A stretch of 64,000 nt of DNA from Robiginitomaculum sp. (GTDB lineage: Bacteria > Pseudomonadota > Alphaproteobacteria > Caulobacterales > Maricaulaceae): contig JAJFFQ010000048.1 of the NCBI GenBank assembly GCA_021776565.1, forward strand, positions 1 to 64,000, read 5' to 3'. Shown one piece after another: positions 10,237 to 20,697 of this stretch. Position numbers and translations under genes: made by a program. The notes beneath the pieces are model-generated. The model was not told the DNA's origin. It did not search any database and saw only the letters and a list, made by a program, of their open reading frames with translations. The stretch's first letter is position 1. The number at the start of each line of letters is the position of its first letter.

Positions 10237-10268
10237 TTTTCGACATTCAAACGGTTATATGTCGAAAA
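10237..10268. promoter_or_regulatory. Inverted repeat TTTTCGACAT-N12-ATGTCGAAAA upstream of the Fic gene
   Basis: Perfect 10-bp arms just upstream of the preferred ATG, in AT-rich promoter-like DNA. Confidence 0.55.
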
Positions 10269-10338
10269 TTACGGGAATATATGATATATAAACCGCCTTA
10301 TGTCTAGTTTCGGGCAAATTTTATAGGTTGCCAGCTAT

Positions 10339-11331
10339 TTATTCCACCTGAAACGGGCGGGACAACAGGCCTTCAATGGCTTCATCAATGCCAACTTTGT
10401 CGGCAAGGATGGCGGTTATGGCTTCGCAGATCGGCATATCAACATCTTCACGGGTCGCCAGGGCCGTCAGGGCCGGGGCGGTGGCCGCGCCTTCGATAAT
10501 GCCGGTGCCTTTGGCGTAAACTTCATCCAGGGTTTCCCCCCGCCCCAGCGCCAGCCCACAAGACATATTGCGTGATTGTTCCGACGAGCATGTCAGCACC
10601 AGATCCCCAAGGCCGCACAGTCCGCGTAAGGTTTCCGGCATGGCCCCCAGCGCCAGCCCCAGGCGGGTCATTTCGGCAAACCCGCGCGTAATGAGCGCCG
10701 CATGGGCGCTTTTGCCCAGATCACGCCCTAAAACGATGCCGCAAGCAATAGCCAGCACGTTTTTCACCGCGCCGCCGATCTCGGCACCAATAAGATCACT
10801 GGCCAGGTATGGACGAAAACTACGCGTACCTATGGCATCCATCAAAACGCGGCCAAGAACCGGATCAGCACAGGCCAGCGTTACTGCGGTCGGCAACCCG
10901 CGAACAACATCGGCGGCAAAACTTGGCCCGGAAAGCACCGCCGGAATGGCTTGGGGGATAGTTTCCATCAACACGTCGCTCATCAATTCCAGACTGTTTT
11001 GTTCAATACCCTTGGAGCACAACAACACAGGTGTGCCTTCGCCGATATGAGGGTTTAGCGCGGTCAGGATGGTTCGGGTGAACTGCGCCGGCACCACCAT
11101 CAATATGATGTCTGCTCCTGCGGCCAGTGCCAGATCATGACTGGCGGTGATGGTATTATTCAGTTTGGCACCTGGCAGGAAAAGTCGGTTTTCATGGCGC
11201 TCGTTAATGTCCTGCACCACCCCATCCTCGCGTGCCCATAACGTAACCTTGCGTCCGGCCTGGGCGCAGGTCTGGGCCAGTGCCGTACCCCAGGCACCGC
11301 CACCAATAACGCTGATATTTTGCATGGTCAT
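10339..11331 (-). CDS. gpsA: NAD(P)H-dependent glycerol-3-phosphate dehydrogenase
   Basis: [50 protein letters not shown]. Confidence 0.97.
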   Translation of the reverse strand: MTMQNISVIGGGAWGTALAQTCAQAGRKVTLWAREDGVVQDINERHENRLFLPGAKLNNTITASHDLALAAGADIILMVVPAQFTRTILTALNPHIGEGTPVLLCSKGIEQNSLELMSDVLMETIPQAIPAVLSGPSFAADVVRGLPTAVTLACADPVLGRVLMDAIGTRSFRPYLASDLIGAEIGGAVKNVLAIACGIVLGRDLGKSAHAALITRGFAEMTRLGLALGAMPETLRGLCGLGDLVLTCSSEQSRNMSCGLALGRGETLDEVYAKGTGIIEGAATAPALTALATREDVDMPICEAITAILADKVGIDEAIEGLLSRPFQVE

Positions 11332-12488
11332 GATTTTGGCCCTTTGCGCCCATATCCGCTCGCAGGATGCGCTTTGGCGGCCTGTTCGTCCAGCGGCCAG
11401 CGCGGCCTCGCACTAATGTTCAGGTCATCACTTTGCCCGGCAGAAAGGCGAAGGGCACCAGCATGGGCAATCATCGCGCCATTATCGGTGCAAAGACGTA
11501 AGGGCGGTGCCATAAAGGCAAATCCCCTGGCTGTCGCAGTTCTCTCTAGCTGGTCACGCAAATATGCATTGGCAGCAACACCGCCCGCAACCACCAGAGT
11601 CTTTGGCAGAGTCTTTGGCAGAGTCTTTTTTTGTTCGTGGGCTTTTGCAAACTCGTCCATGGCGTTATTTGTCCGGTCAGTCAGTACATCGGCCACGGCG
11701 ACCTGAAAAGCCGCAGACAAATCGGCACGCGCCTTGTCATCCTTTATCTGCACTGTTTCCCAACACCGGCGCACGGCGCTTTTCAACCCGGAAAAAGAAA
11801 AGTCACAGCCCGGCTTGCCCTTTAATGGTCTTGGAAGAGAAAACCGCACCGGATCGCCCTTGCGAGCCGCGCGCTCCAGTGCCGGGCCACCGGGAAAGCC
11901 CAACCCCATGATCTTGGCGCTTTTGTCAAAGGCTTCACCCAATGCATCATCAATGGTGGAGCCAAGGCGCGTATACTGGCCCAGCCCTTCAACTTTTAGC
12001 AATTGCGTATGTCCGCCAGAAACCAGCAACAACAAATAAGGAAATTCAAGCGTCTTGCCGTCTTGCCTGGCAAGCAATGGACTAAGGGCGTGGCCTTCCA
12101 GATGGTTGATAGATAAAAATGGTAAACCCTGGGCCAGTGCGATCGCTTTTGCGCACATCATGCCGACCATGACCCCGCCAACAAGTCCTGGGCCGGTGGT
12201 GGCAGCAATTCCATCCAGATCGCAAAATTCAAGACCGGCATCCTTCATTGCCCGGGCAATCAGTGTGTCCAGCACCCCCACATGGGCGCGCGCGGCAATT
12301 TCCGGCACCACGCCGCCATAAAGCGCGTGCTCGTCAATCTGGCTGTAAATCTGATCCGAGAGAATATGTGCCTGACCTTGCATATCCAGCCGCACCAGCG
12401 CCGCCGCCGTTTCATCGCAACTGGTTTCAAGGCCAAGAATGGTCAGTGGGCGATATTGCGCCGGTGTATCATTTGAGCGTATTTGCAT
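11328..12488 (-). CDS. tsaD: tRNA N6-adenosine threonylcarbamoyltransferase
   Basis: [40 protein letters not shown]. Confidence 0.97.
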   Translation of the reverse strand: MQIRSNDTPAQYRPLTILGLETSCDETAAALVRLDMQGQAHILSDQIYSQIDEHALYGGVVPEIAARAHVGVLDTLIARAMKDAGLEFCDLDGIAATTGPGLVGGVMVGMMCAKAIALAQGLPFLSINHLEGHALSPLLARQDGKTLEFPYLLLLVSGGHTQLLKVEGLGQYTRLGSTIDDALGEAFDKSAKIMGLGFPGGPALERAARKGDPVRFSLPRPLKGKPGCDFSFSGLKSAVRRCWETVQIKDDKARADLSAAFQVAVADVLTDRTNNAMDEFAKAHEQKKTLPKTLPKTLVVAGGVAANAYLRDQLERTATARGFAFMAPPLRLCTDNGAMIAHAGALRLSAGQSDDLNISARPRWPLDEQAAKAHPASGYGRKGPKS

Positions 12489-12517
12489 GGAGGATCGATA
12501 ACCCCCGGAGCAGTCAG

Positions 12518-13471
12518 TTGCAACCAGTCTTGAGATTAGGATCGCGCGGTTCGCCTTTGGCCCTGGCGCAAAGCCGCCTCACCCGGTCTTTGTTGGCGGC
12601 GGTGATGGGCATAAAGGACGCAGCAGAGGCAAAATCAGCCTTTCCCATAACCCGCATCACCACCAGTGGTGACCGTATCACCGACCGGCGACTGATCGAG
12701 GCTGGTGGCAAGGGATTGTTCACCAAAGAGGTAGAACAGGCGCTTCTTGATGACGATATTGATGTCGCGGTTCATTCCATGAAAGATATGCCGGTATTGC
12801 AACCGGACGGACTGTCCGTCGTTGGGTTTTTACCTCGCGAAGACCCTCGTGAAGCCTTGATTGCAAGGGGCGCACGCACGCTGGGTGAATTGCCAAAAGG
12901 GGCGCGCATTGGCACCGCATCCTTACGCCGCCAGGCACAGGTGCAGCTTGCCCGGCCTGATTGCGTGGTAGACACATTACGTGGCAATGTCGGCACCCGG
13001 CTGGAAAAAATTGCCAAAGGTGAATTTGATGCAACATTTTTGGCATTGGCGGGTCTGAAACGCCTTGACCTTGAAGACAAGGCCAGTGGTATTATCAGCG
13101 CCGACATTATGCTACCCGCACCGGCGCAAGGGGCCATTGGTCTGCAAATTCGTGAGCAAGACCATGCAAGACAGGAAAAACTGTCGCCGATATTGTGCAC
13201 ACAAACTGCCATCTGCCTTTCTGTTGAACGTGCTTTTCTGGCGGCGCTGGATGGTTCCTGTCGCACGCCAATTGCTGCATTGGCAGAAATTGAGGCAGAT
13301 AGTTTACGATTTCGCGGCGGCGTTTATACCCCGGAGGGCACGCAAAGCTGGATCTGTGAGCAAACTATTGTTTTGGGTGCATCGCCTTTACGCGAAGCCG
13401 CACAGCTTGGAGCTACACAAGGTCATATCCTTGCGGAAAAAGCCGGAAATCGGATAAAATGGCAGGGCTAA
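12518..13471 (+). CDS. hemC: Hydroxymethylbilane synthase
   Basis: RLGSRGSPLALAQ, VDVAVHSMKDMP, GTASLRRQAQ, LRGNVGTRLEK. The track start (12248) lies inside antisense tsaD; a TTG near 12518 is the probable start, not certain. Confidence 0.93.
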   Translation: MQPVLRLGSRGSPLALAQSRLTRSLLAAVMGIKDAAEAKSAFPITRITTSGDRITDRRLIEAGGKGLFTKEVEQALLDDDIDVAVHSMKDMPVLQPDGLSVVGFLPREDPREALIARGARTLGELPKGARIGTASLRRQAQVQLARPDCVVDTLRGNVGTRLEKIAKGEFDATFLALAGLKRLDLEDKASGIISADIMLPAPAQGAIGLQIREQDHARQEKLSPILCTQTAICLSVERAFLAALDGSCRTPIAALAEIEADSLRFRGGVYTPEGTQSWICEQTIVLGASPLREAAQLGATQGHILAEKAGNRIKWQG

Positions 13472-14190
13472 ACCCCGGCATCCTTGTCACCCGCACATTG
13501 CCGGGTGCCCGAGCCAGTGCGGCGCGGTTAACCGATTTAGGCTATACGGCCTTTATTGATCCGGTTCTTGAAGTGCACTGCACCGGGCAAGGCACGCCTG
13601 ATCTTGACGGCATACAAGCTGTCATCGTCACCAGCGCCCACGGGGTAACAGCGTTTGTAAACTTGCAAAACACTCGGGTCTTACCGCTCTATTGCTTTGC
13701 CGGGGCCAGCCTTGAGGCAGCAAATCATGCTGTCTATCCTGGCCCCCTACATACGCTCACAGGAAATGCAGACGAATTAACTGCCATGGTAAGCGATAAT
13801 TTGCGCCCCCAAAACGGGGCGGTACTTTGGGTGCGCGGGTGTCATTTTGCCTATGACGTGACGACGGCGCTGGTCACTAAAGGTTTTGCGGTACGTGAAT
13901 GGGAGGCTTATGTGACCCGTCCGGTCAAGACGTTTTTACCTGAAACGATAAAGGCATGGCATGATGACAACATTACTGCGGCCCTGTTTCATTCGGCCCG
14001 TGGTGCCAAAACTTTTCTCACTCTTGCCGGTCAAGCCGACCTGTCCTTGGGGCAGATCAGCGCCTTTGCCATTAGCAAGGAAGTTGCCAAATCTCTTGTC
14101 TGCGCCGGTTTTAACGCCGTTCACAATGCACAAACCCCAAGCGATACAGCTATCATTGAAACAGTATTGACGCATCTTCCCTTGAAGTGA
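13459..14190 (+). CDS. hemD: Uroporphyrinogen-III synthase
   Basis: VTRTLPGARASAARLTDLGY and ALFHSARGAKTFL; position after hemC. Confidence 0.88.
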   Translation: MAGLNPGILVTRTLPGARASAARLTDLGYTAFIDPVLEVHCTGQGTPDLDGIQAVIVTSAHGVTAFVNLQNTRVLPLYCFAGASLEAANHAVYPGPLHTLTGNADELTAMVSDNLRPQNGAVLWVRGCHFAYDVTTALVTKGFAVREWEAYVTRPVKTFLPETIKAWHDDNITAALFHSARGAKTFLTLAGQADLSLGQISAFAISKEVAKSLVCAGFNAVHNAQTPSDTAIIETVLTHLPLK

Positions 14191-14273
14191 AAACTGAAAT
14201 TGCGACATGTTTACCCTTTGCGCATGGGCGCGTAACTCTTACATTATAGATTCTATGAACCATCGGGCATGTT

Positions 14274-15458
14274 ATGAGTGACAAGAATAAAACCGAAGAA
14301 CCGGTAGATGCCGAGTTTGAAACCCTTGATCCGGTTGAGGACAACGCAGCGTCCGGGACGGCAGAGGTCAAAGCAAAACCAGTGCGTCTGGTATTGCCTG
14401 TAGGTATTGCCGTTCTGGTCATCATCATTGCCTGGGCCAGTTGGGCTTTTGTGTTTAACAAAGCGCCTGCACCACAAAATGAGGCTGATCGCGTGGCGTT
14501 GAATGACCTTACCGCCAGAGTGGATGCCTTACAAACGGATGCAGAGGCATCACAAAAAAATATTATCGCACGCCTGAATGCTCTGGAGAGCGCACCAGAC
14601 GCAACAGGTGCAAGCCTGCAAACCATTGAGGATTTACAAGTCCGGTTAACGGCACTGGAGAAAGCACCAAGCAATACAAGCTTGCTTGAGCAAAGGCTGG
14701 ATCGGCTCGAGACCCAAATAGGCACCATGGGTTCAGGTGTGCAAAACAGCGCCCCACCCGCTCAGCAATTGATCGATATACTGGATCGTCTGGACGCCCT
14801 GGAAAGCGCCCAGCGAAGCACCGATCAGGGTGCACCATCCACGGCACAAATCGAGCGGCTGGGCACACTTGAAGATGAAATTTCCTCTTTGCAAAGTCGC
14901 CTTGACGCACTGGAAGTGAAAAATACACGCACCAACGGAACAGCCGGTCTTTCCCTTGGTATTCTGGCCCTTGATGGTGCTGCTCAGACCGGCCAGCCTT
15001 TTGAGGCTGAATGGCGCGCACTGGCAAAGCAATTGCCGCAAAACAGTGACCTGCTGGTCATTAAGCCATTGGCCGCAACAGGTGTGCCAAGCCAAAACGC
15101 GCTCGTGCGCTCTTTTGCACAAACCCTGCAGGCGATCCGCGATGCAGCAAACTCTGGTGATCTGGACAGGCCCGGCATGGTGGACAAGGCCAAAGCTGCA
15201 CTGGGGTCGATCATCAGTGTGCGGCGTATTGATGGCAATGCAAAAGGCATGGATGCCGTATTAACACGCGCTGAAGCGGCACTGGAGGATGAAGATTTAA
15301 GTACCGCAGTGCAAGCCCTCGGCGAGCTTGAGGGCGCAGCGCAAAGGGCCGCGCAAGGCTGGCTCGCCCAGGCCAGTGCCCGCATAACCTTGAGCCAGGC
15401 CATAGCACGTCTGAAAGCCATGGCAGGGGCCGATACAGTGACAGAGGTAACCCCATGA
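14274..15458 (+). CDS. Mitofilin-like membrane protein (COG4223 type) of the heme cluster
   Basis: Acidic N-terminus, single TM, coiled coil, and the alphaproteobacterial hemD-mitofilin-hemY gene order. Confidence 0.75.
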   Translation: MSDKNKTEEPVDAEFETLDPVEDNAASGTAEVKAKPVRLVLPVGIAVLVIIIAWASWAFVFNKAPAPQNEADRVALNDLTARVDALQTDAEASQKNIIARLNALESAPDATGASLQTIEDLQVRLTALEKAPSNTSLLEQRLDRLETQIGTMGSGVQNSAPPAQQLIDILDRLDALESAQRSTDQGAPSTAQIERLGTLEDEISSLQSRLDALEVKNTRTNGTAGLSLGILALDGAAQTGQPFEAEWRALAKQLPQNSDLLVIKPLAATGVPSQNALVRSFAQTLQAIRDAANSGDLDRPGMVDKAKAALGSIISVRRIDGNAKGMDAVLTRAEAALEDEDLSTAVQALGELEGAAQRAAQGWLAQASARITLSQAIARLKAMAGADTVTEVTP

Positions 15459-17173
15459 TCCGTCTTGCCTTTTATATAGCCGTCGCTCTTGTGATTGGTA
15501 TTTTTGCCTTCTGGCTGGCGGCCCATCCGGGGCAGGTGGTCGTTGAGGCCTTTGGTCTGGAGATACGCACCAGCGCGGCGGCTTCGCTTGTGCTTTTATT
15601 GCTGCTTACCTTTGCGCTTGCATTTTCCTGGCGGGGTCTGGCCTGGCTGATTGAACTGCCGACGCAGCTGCGCAAGGGGCGGGCGCAATCGCGCCGTGAC
15701 AAAGGCTATGACGCGCTGGAAATGGCTGTTATTGCGGCGGCCTCCGGTGATGCACAAGGGGCTGTAAAAAATGCCGAACGGGTAAAAATGTTGCTGGATC
15801 GCCCTGCGCTTTCTGGTTTGCTGGCTGCGCGCGCCGCCGAAGCAGCGGGCGACATTGCCGGTGCAGAACGCCAGTATCAGATATTACTGGAGGACAAGCG
15901 CACCGCATTGGCCGCCCGGCGCGGCCTTGTTCGAGCGGCACTGGAGCGGCGCGATTACAGGGCCGCCATAGGTGAATCTATGGCCGCATTTGACGCCGAA
16001 CCCGGCGCAAAATGGGCGTTTGAGGCACTTTTTGATGCGCAAATTGCCGCCCGTGACTGGGCCGGAGCCATCACATCATTATCTCGCGGTGAAAAACGCG
16101 GCCATATTGTATCTTTGGCTGCCAAACGACGTCGCGCCGTTCTTCTGGCTGCGGAAAGCTCCGGGGCCGAGGCCAGAGGCGACGAAGACGAGGCCAGACG
16201 CCTGGCAGAAAAAGCGGTTATTGCAGCGCCGGGGTTTGCCCCGGGCGCAGCCCTGGCGGCGCGCCTTCTGGTGGCTGCGGGAAAGAGCTGGCGTGCGGCA
16301 GGTTTGCTGGAAGATGCCTGGGCGGCAAAACCACACCCGGCACTGGCTCTGGCCTATCGCGATCTGAAAGAAGATGAACGGGAAAAATCACGGGCCAAGC
16401 GGTTACGCGGTTTTGCCGACCTGAACCCTGAACACCGCGAAAGCCGGATACTTAATGCTGAAATTGCCCTGGATGAAAATGATACACAGACGGCACGTAT
16501 GGCTCTGGCCCCCATACTGGAAACAGAAACACCGCCGTCCTCACGGCTGTGCACATTGATGAGCAAGATCGAGCGGGCCGCCGACAACGCACGGGAGGCC
16601 AATGTCTGGCTGAGCCGCTCCCTTTCGGCACCCAGCGAACCGGACTGGTCAGACCTTGATCCCGAAGGCCCGGCCTTTGGCTATCGTGATGAGGACTGGG
16701 CGCGGCTGGTTTATTCTTATGGTGATGCGGGCGAGCTGATCCATCCACGCCATGAACGCTTCGAGCGCATGCCTCTGGATCCTGGGCAGGCACTTTTCCT
16801 GCAAGCCCCCGAAGACATTGAAGATGCCGAAGATGACGTGAAAGCCAAAACAACAATTGTGGGTACTGGGGACGAGGCTAGCGAAACTATGACGGAAGCA
16901 CCCAACGACCCTGAAGACCAGGCTGATAAGGTGGTGGAAAAATCCGTCGCCCCCAAACGCACGCGAAGCCGAAAACCCCGGAACCCCCGCAAGAAAGCAA
17001 AATCAGAAAACCGTAACAAACCGGCAAAAGAGAGCGAGCCAAAACCTGAAGCTGTACCCAGCCCGGATCTGGATGTTGCCGGGTTTCCCCGCCAACCGGA
17101 TGACCCCGGCCCTCTGCCCGAAAACACCAGCGACGATGCGGACATGCAAGCCCGCAAACGCGAAGTGCATTAA
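15455..17173 (+). CDS. hemY: HemY-like heme biosynthesis protein with charged C-terminal tail
   Basis: Two N-terminal TMs, TPR-like repeats, MAVIAAASGDAQGAVKNAERV; follows the mitofilin-like gene. Confidence 0.88.
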   Translation: MIRLAFYIAVALVIGIFAFWLAAHPGQVVVEAFGLEIRTSAAASLVLLLLLTFALAFSWRGLAWLIELPTQLRKGRAQSRRDKGYDALEMAVIAAASGDAQGAVKNAERVKMLLDRPALSGLLAARAAEAAGDIAGAERQYQILLEDKRTALAARRGLVRAALERRDYRAAIGESMAAFDAEPGAKWAFEALFDAQIAARDWAGAITSLSRGEKRGHIVSLAAKRRRAVLLAAESSGAEARGDEDEARRLAEKAVIAAPGFAPGAALAARLLVAAGKSWRAAGLLEDAWAAKPHPALALAYRDLKEDEREKSRAKRLRGFADLNPEHRESRILNAEIALDENDTQTARMALAPILETETPPSSRLCTLMSKIERAADNAREANVWLSRSLSAPSEPDWSDLDPEGPAFGYRDEDWARLVYSYGDAGELIHPRHERFERMPLDPGQALFLQAPEDIEDAEDDVKAKTTIVGTGDEASETMTEAPNDPEDQADKVVEKSVAPKRTRSRKPRNPRKKAKSENRNKPAKESEPKPEAVPSPDLDVAGFPRQPDDPGPLPENTSDDADMQARKREVH

Positions 17174-17273
17174 CCAAATATATCGATATAAAGCTGTGCG
17201 CAGCGCCCTTGCCCATACAAGCTGCACCGGTTAGCGTGCGCGCCGATTGAAAGGCCCCCTTACGGGACTTTTG

Positions 17274-17349
17274 GCCGCATTAGCTCAGTTGGTAGAGCAC
17301 GTCATTCGTAATGACGGGGTCAGGTGTTCGAATCACCTATGCGGCACCA
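17274..17349 (+). tRNA. tRNA-Thr(CGT), CCA encoded
   Basis: GCCGCAT...ATGCGGC acceptor stem, anticodon loop TTCGTAA, T-loop GTTCGAATC, 3' ACCA. Confidence 0.96.
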
Positions 17350-17576
17350 TTTCTTTTGTCTCGCGGCGCGAAGAAGCGCCTCCGACGGGGCGGCGAACGG
17401 TCGCCGGTGCGCAGTCGCGCCCTTTGGTGCGGTTCGAGGCTGGTCTTTCGACCCGCACCATTTCTTTTGTCTCGCGGCGCGAAGAAGCGCCTCCGACGGG
17501 GCGGCGAACGGTCGCCGGTGCGCAGTCGCGCCCTTTGGTGCGGTTCGAGGCTGGTCTTTCGACCCGCACCATTTCT
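17344..17576 (+). repeat. Perfect 111-bp tandem duplication abutting the tRNA-Thr 3' end
   Basis: Units 17344-17454 and 17455-17565 look identical; an 11-nt partial third unit GCACCATTTCT follows. Confidence 0.93.
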
Positions 17577-17775
17577 CACATTATAAAACATGTGTTAAGC
17601 CCTGATGTTTCAAGGCCATATGTATTGAAAATAGATTGAGAAAATTGTGGGCTTCTCCTCCGACTTGATCAGTGGAAAACATGGGAGCAATGGGACGCTG
17701 TCCCCCATGGAATTTAAACAACAAAACTGAAACCACAAGGCGTCTTGAAAACCAGGAGCTATACGGTTGCAAACA

Positions 17776-19071
17776 TCACCCTCCCAGCGACAGGCGGTAG
17801 ATCAGCACTGCAGCTTTTGTGGTATTGCGTTTCAGGGTGCTCATATCGGCGGTTTCGTCTTTGGTGTGACCACCGGTTCCCATCAAACCAAGGCCATCCA
17901 GCGCCGCATCCACATAACCGGCGGTAAAGGATATATCCGCTGCACCGGCTTTGCGCGGGTTGACCGCCATTACCTCGCCATAACCAAAAGATTGACTAAC
18001 CGCGCTGTAAAGCCCGAGCAGTTTTTTATTGGCCTCAGTGGGGCCCATGGAGGGATAACCTTCATCAAAAGTCAAAATGGCAGAGGTATGTAAGAGATTA
18101 TCGGCGGTTATCGCCTGCATTTTTACCTGTGCCTCTTTCAGTTGTTCCGGGGACAGGGCGCGTATACCCCCCGTGACTTTCAGGGTTTGCGCCACCACAT
18201 TGCTTTTGCCAAATGCGGTGCCGGTATTGGCGCTGTCACCTTTGCCAATGCGAGTGCCACCAACGATGCGGCCCGGATTAAAGCTCAGATTGGGCATGGT
18301 GGACAGAGCTTGGCGATAACCATCCAGAATTCGTGCTGCTTCCAGCACCGCACCATAGCCAACATCATTGGTAAAAATTTGCGAACTGTGTGCGGCCTTG
18401 CCGGTGACGTTCAATGTCCAACCAACACTGCCGCGCCGGGCAATAACGGCAGTTTTGATATTGCCGTCGCCGTCTTCAAAGCCCAGTGCAATATCGGCCC
18501 AGATGGCCGCGTCAATCAGGGCCTTTTTGGATTTAGCCAAAGGCCGACCACTGCTTTCCTCATCGCCAGTCATGACAATTTTTATGCTGACATCATCCAG
18601 CACATCCGCTGCCTTCAAGGCACGTAACGCGGCGATGATAATGATGTCACCGCCCTTCATATCGGTAATGCCCGGGCCTTTAACCCGCTCATTATTCAAG
18701 GGTTCAAATGTCTGAAAATCATCGGTTTTTGCAAACACTGTGTCCAGATGACCGATGAGAAGGATTTTTGGCCCCTTTGTGCCGTGAGATGCGATCAAAT
18801 GCCCGGCCCGGCCAAAGTCTGCACCATCAATCCAGTCTGTTTTGAACCCCAACTCATCCAGTTCTTTTGCGTATAAAGCTCCAACCTGCGCCACGCCGGC
18901 GAAATTCATTGTGCCGCTATTGATATTTACGCTCTGCTCGAGGGTTAAAAGCATCCTGGAGTAATCAGTCTCTATCGCATTAATGATCGCCTGTTCGGCT
19001 TTTTCATCCGCCAAACCCGGGCCACAAAACAAGGTCGCGACGACCAGAAGTGCTGCAAATTTCTGAAACAT
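17776..19071 (-). CDS. Secreted M20 family metallopeptidase (carboxypeptidase-like)
   Basis: Signal peptide, LLIGHLDTVF, GPGITDMKGG, TGDEESSGR. Confidence 0.92.
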   Translation of the reverse strand: MFQKFAALLVVATLFCGPGLADEKAEQAIINAIETDYSRMLLTLEQSVNINSGTMNFAGVAQVGALYAKELDELGFKTDWIDGADFGRAGHLIASHGTKGPKILLIGHLDTVFAKTDDFQTFEPLNNERVKGPGITDMKGGDIIIIAALRALKAADVLDDVSIKIVMTGDEESSGRPLAKSKKALIDAAIWADIALGFEDGDGNIKTAVIARRGSVGWTLNVTGKAAHSSQIFTNDVGYGAVLEAARILDGYRQALSTMPNLSFNPGRIVGGTRIGKGDSANTGTAFGKSNVVAQTLKVTGGIRALSPEQLKEAQVKMQAITADNLLHTSAILTFDEGYPSMGPTEANKKLLGLYSAVSQSFGYGEVMAVNPRKAGAADISFTAGYVDAALDGLGLMGTGGHTKDETADMSTLKRNTTKAAVLIYRLSLGG

Positions 19072-19106
19072 ATGTCACCTTTATAGTTTGTATTGAGTTT
19101 TATGTC

Positions 19107-20612
19107 TTATACCTCATAAACACCGTTTAGCTCATAGTCTTCAAAATTTGGCCGAGCCATCATCCGTCTGAATGCAGCCGTGGAATGAGGCCACAAGGTG
19201 GGAATGGTGCCGTCTTCTGCCTTATACCAACTGGTACAATCAGACGCCCATACCATGCCTTCAAGATCATCGGCTATGGTATTATTATAACGTGCCTCGG
19301 CATTTTCACGCACATCGATCACACCTGAACCTGCATAACTCATGGCGGTCAGGATATAGCCGATCTGAGCCTCGATAATGAGAATCATGGAAGAATGTCC
19401 CAATCCGGTATTGGGGCCAAGAAGGGTAAAAAAGTTAGGAAACTCCGGATAGGAAACCCCGCGATAGGCGCTCAGGCGTTTAGAGAATTTTTCGTGCAGC
19501 TCACAGCCATCCCGCCCCGCCACCCTGATGCCGGCAAGAAAGTTTGTCGCCTCAAACCCGGTAGCCAAAACGATTATATCCGCAGGAATTTCCCGGCCTG
19601 TTTTGGTTTGCACACCGTATTTTTTAATGCAGGCAATATCATCGGTGACAAGATCAACATTGCCGTGCAGCAAGGTTTGATAATAATCGTCCGACAGCAA
19701 TATACGTTTACAGCCAAGCGGATAATCCGGTGTTAGTTGTTTGCGTAAACCCGGATCAGCAACAATAGCGTGCATGGCGTGCAAAGACTGCCGGGCAAAT
19801 AATTTTGCAATCAGGCTGTTTTTTTTGAACGCACGAAAACTGAACAGATCGCGGCTAATCTCCATAAAGGCGCGCCTGACCCGCAACAGCAATGGAAAAC
19901 GCCGCCAGCGTGCTTTTTCGGATGCCCTGTAGTCACGGTCATACCGTGGCACAATATAATTGGCCGTGCGCTGAAAGATGGTGAGCTGTGCCACTTCATC
20001 AACGATAGCCGGTGCAATTTGCACGGCGCTGGCCGCACTGCCAATCATTGCCACGCTCTTGCCTTTCAATGAAATTTTCCTGGGCCAACAGGCGGAATGA
20101 AAGGTCTTGCCCTTGAAGGTCTCAAGGCCTTTGATCTGCGGCACCATTGGCACGCTTAATGGCCCGGTGGCGCTAATGACAAACCGGGCCATGTGCCTTT
20201 CGCCAGATGCGCTATGCAACACCCAAAGCCGTGCCCTGTCGTCAAAACACACGTCGGCAATGGCCGTATTCAATCTGATATTTCCAGTAATGCCAAAACG
20301 GCGGGCGCAATTCTCCACGTAAGATTTAATCTCGCTTTGGAGTGAATAAACACGGCTCCAGTCGGGATTGGGGGAATGTGAATAGCAGTAAAGATGCGAA
20401 GGCACATCGCAGCCCGCACCAGGGTAGGTGTTGTCATGCCATGTGCCACTCAGGCCATTGGATTTCTCAAAAATGATAAAATCTTCAATGCCAGCACGCA
20501 TAAGGGCAATGCCCATGCCTATGCCAGAAAACCCGGCGCCAATAATGGCGACAGTGAGCACGTCACCCTTGTGGTTATTGTTCACGTCTGCGACTCCTGT
20601 GTTTGGTTTCAT
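19107..20612 (-). CDS. Flavin-containing (Baeyer-Villiger type) monooxygenase
   Basis: GAGFSGIGMGIALMRAG, GTWHDNTYPGAGCDVPSHLYCYSH, second nucleotide-binding GSAASAVQ. Confidence 0.93.
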   Translation of the reverse strand: MKPNTGVADVNNNHKGDVLTVAIIGAGFSGIGMGIALMRAGIEDFIIFEKSNGLSGTWHDNTYPGAGCDVPSHLYCYSHSPNPDWSRVYSLQSEIKSYVENCARRFGITGNIRLNTAIADVCFDDRARLWVLHSASGERHMARFVISATGPLSVPMVPQIKGLETFKGKTFHSACWPRKISLKGKSVAMIGSAASAVQIAPAIVDEVAQLTIFQRTANYIVPRYDRDYRASEKARWRRFPLLLRVRRAFMEISRDLFSFRAFKKNSLIAKLFARQSLHAMHAIVADPGLRKQLTPDYPLGCKRILLSDDYYQTLLHGNVDLVTDDIACIKKYGVQTKTGREIPADIIVLATGFEATNFLAGIRVAGRDGCELHEKFSKRLSAYRGVSYPEFPNFFTLLGPNTGLGHSSMILIIEAQIGYILTAMSYAGSGVIDVRENAEARYNNTIADDLEGMVWASDCTSWYKAEDGTIPTLWPHSTAAFRRMMARPNFEDYELNGVYEV

Positions 20613-20697
20613 GTAAAAGGCAGACCGTATTCATCAGTCAGGTCATAGATTTTCTCATTTTCCAGCGTTAGTGAACAGCGTCCAGGAGACTTTGACA

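Noticed and set aside
15455-17173. Basic/proline-rich HemY C-terminal tail as a novel domain
   Set aside because: Low-complexity charged tails are common in alphaproteobacterial HemY-like proteins; not distinctive enough.
17247-17639. Five overlapping ORFs on both strands (e.g. 17247-17639, 17311-17586, 17333-17572)
   Set aside because: Products of the 111-bp GC-rich tandem duplication and the tRNA gene; open in several frames at once with no RBS or family character.
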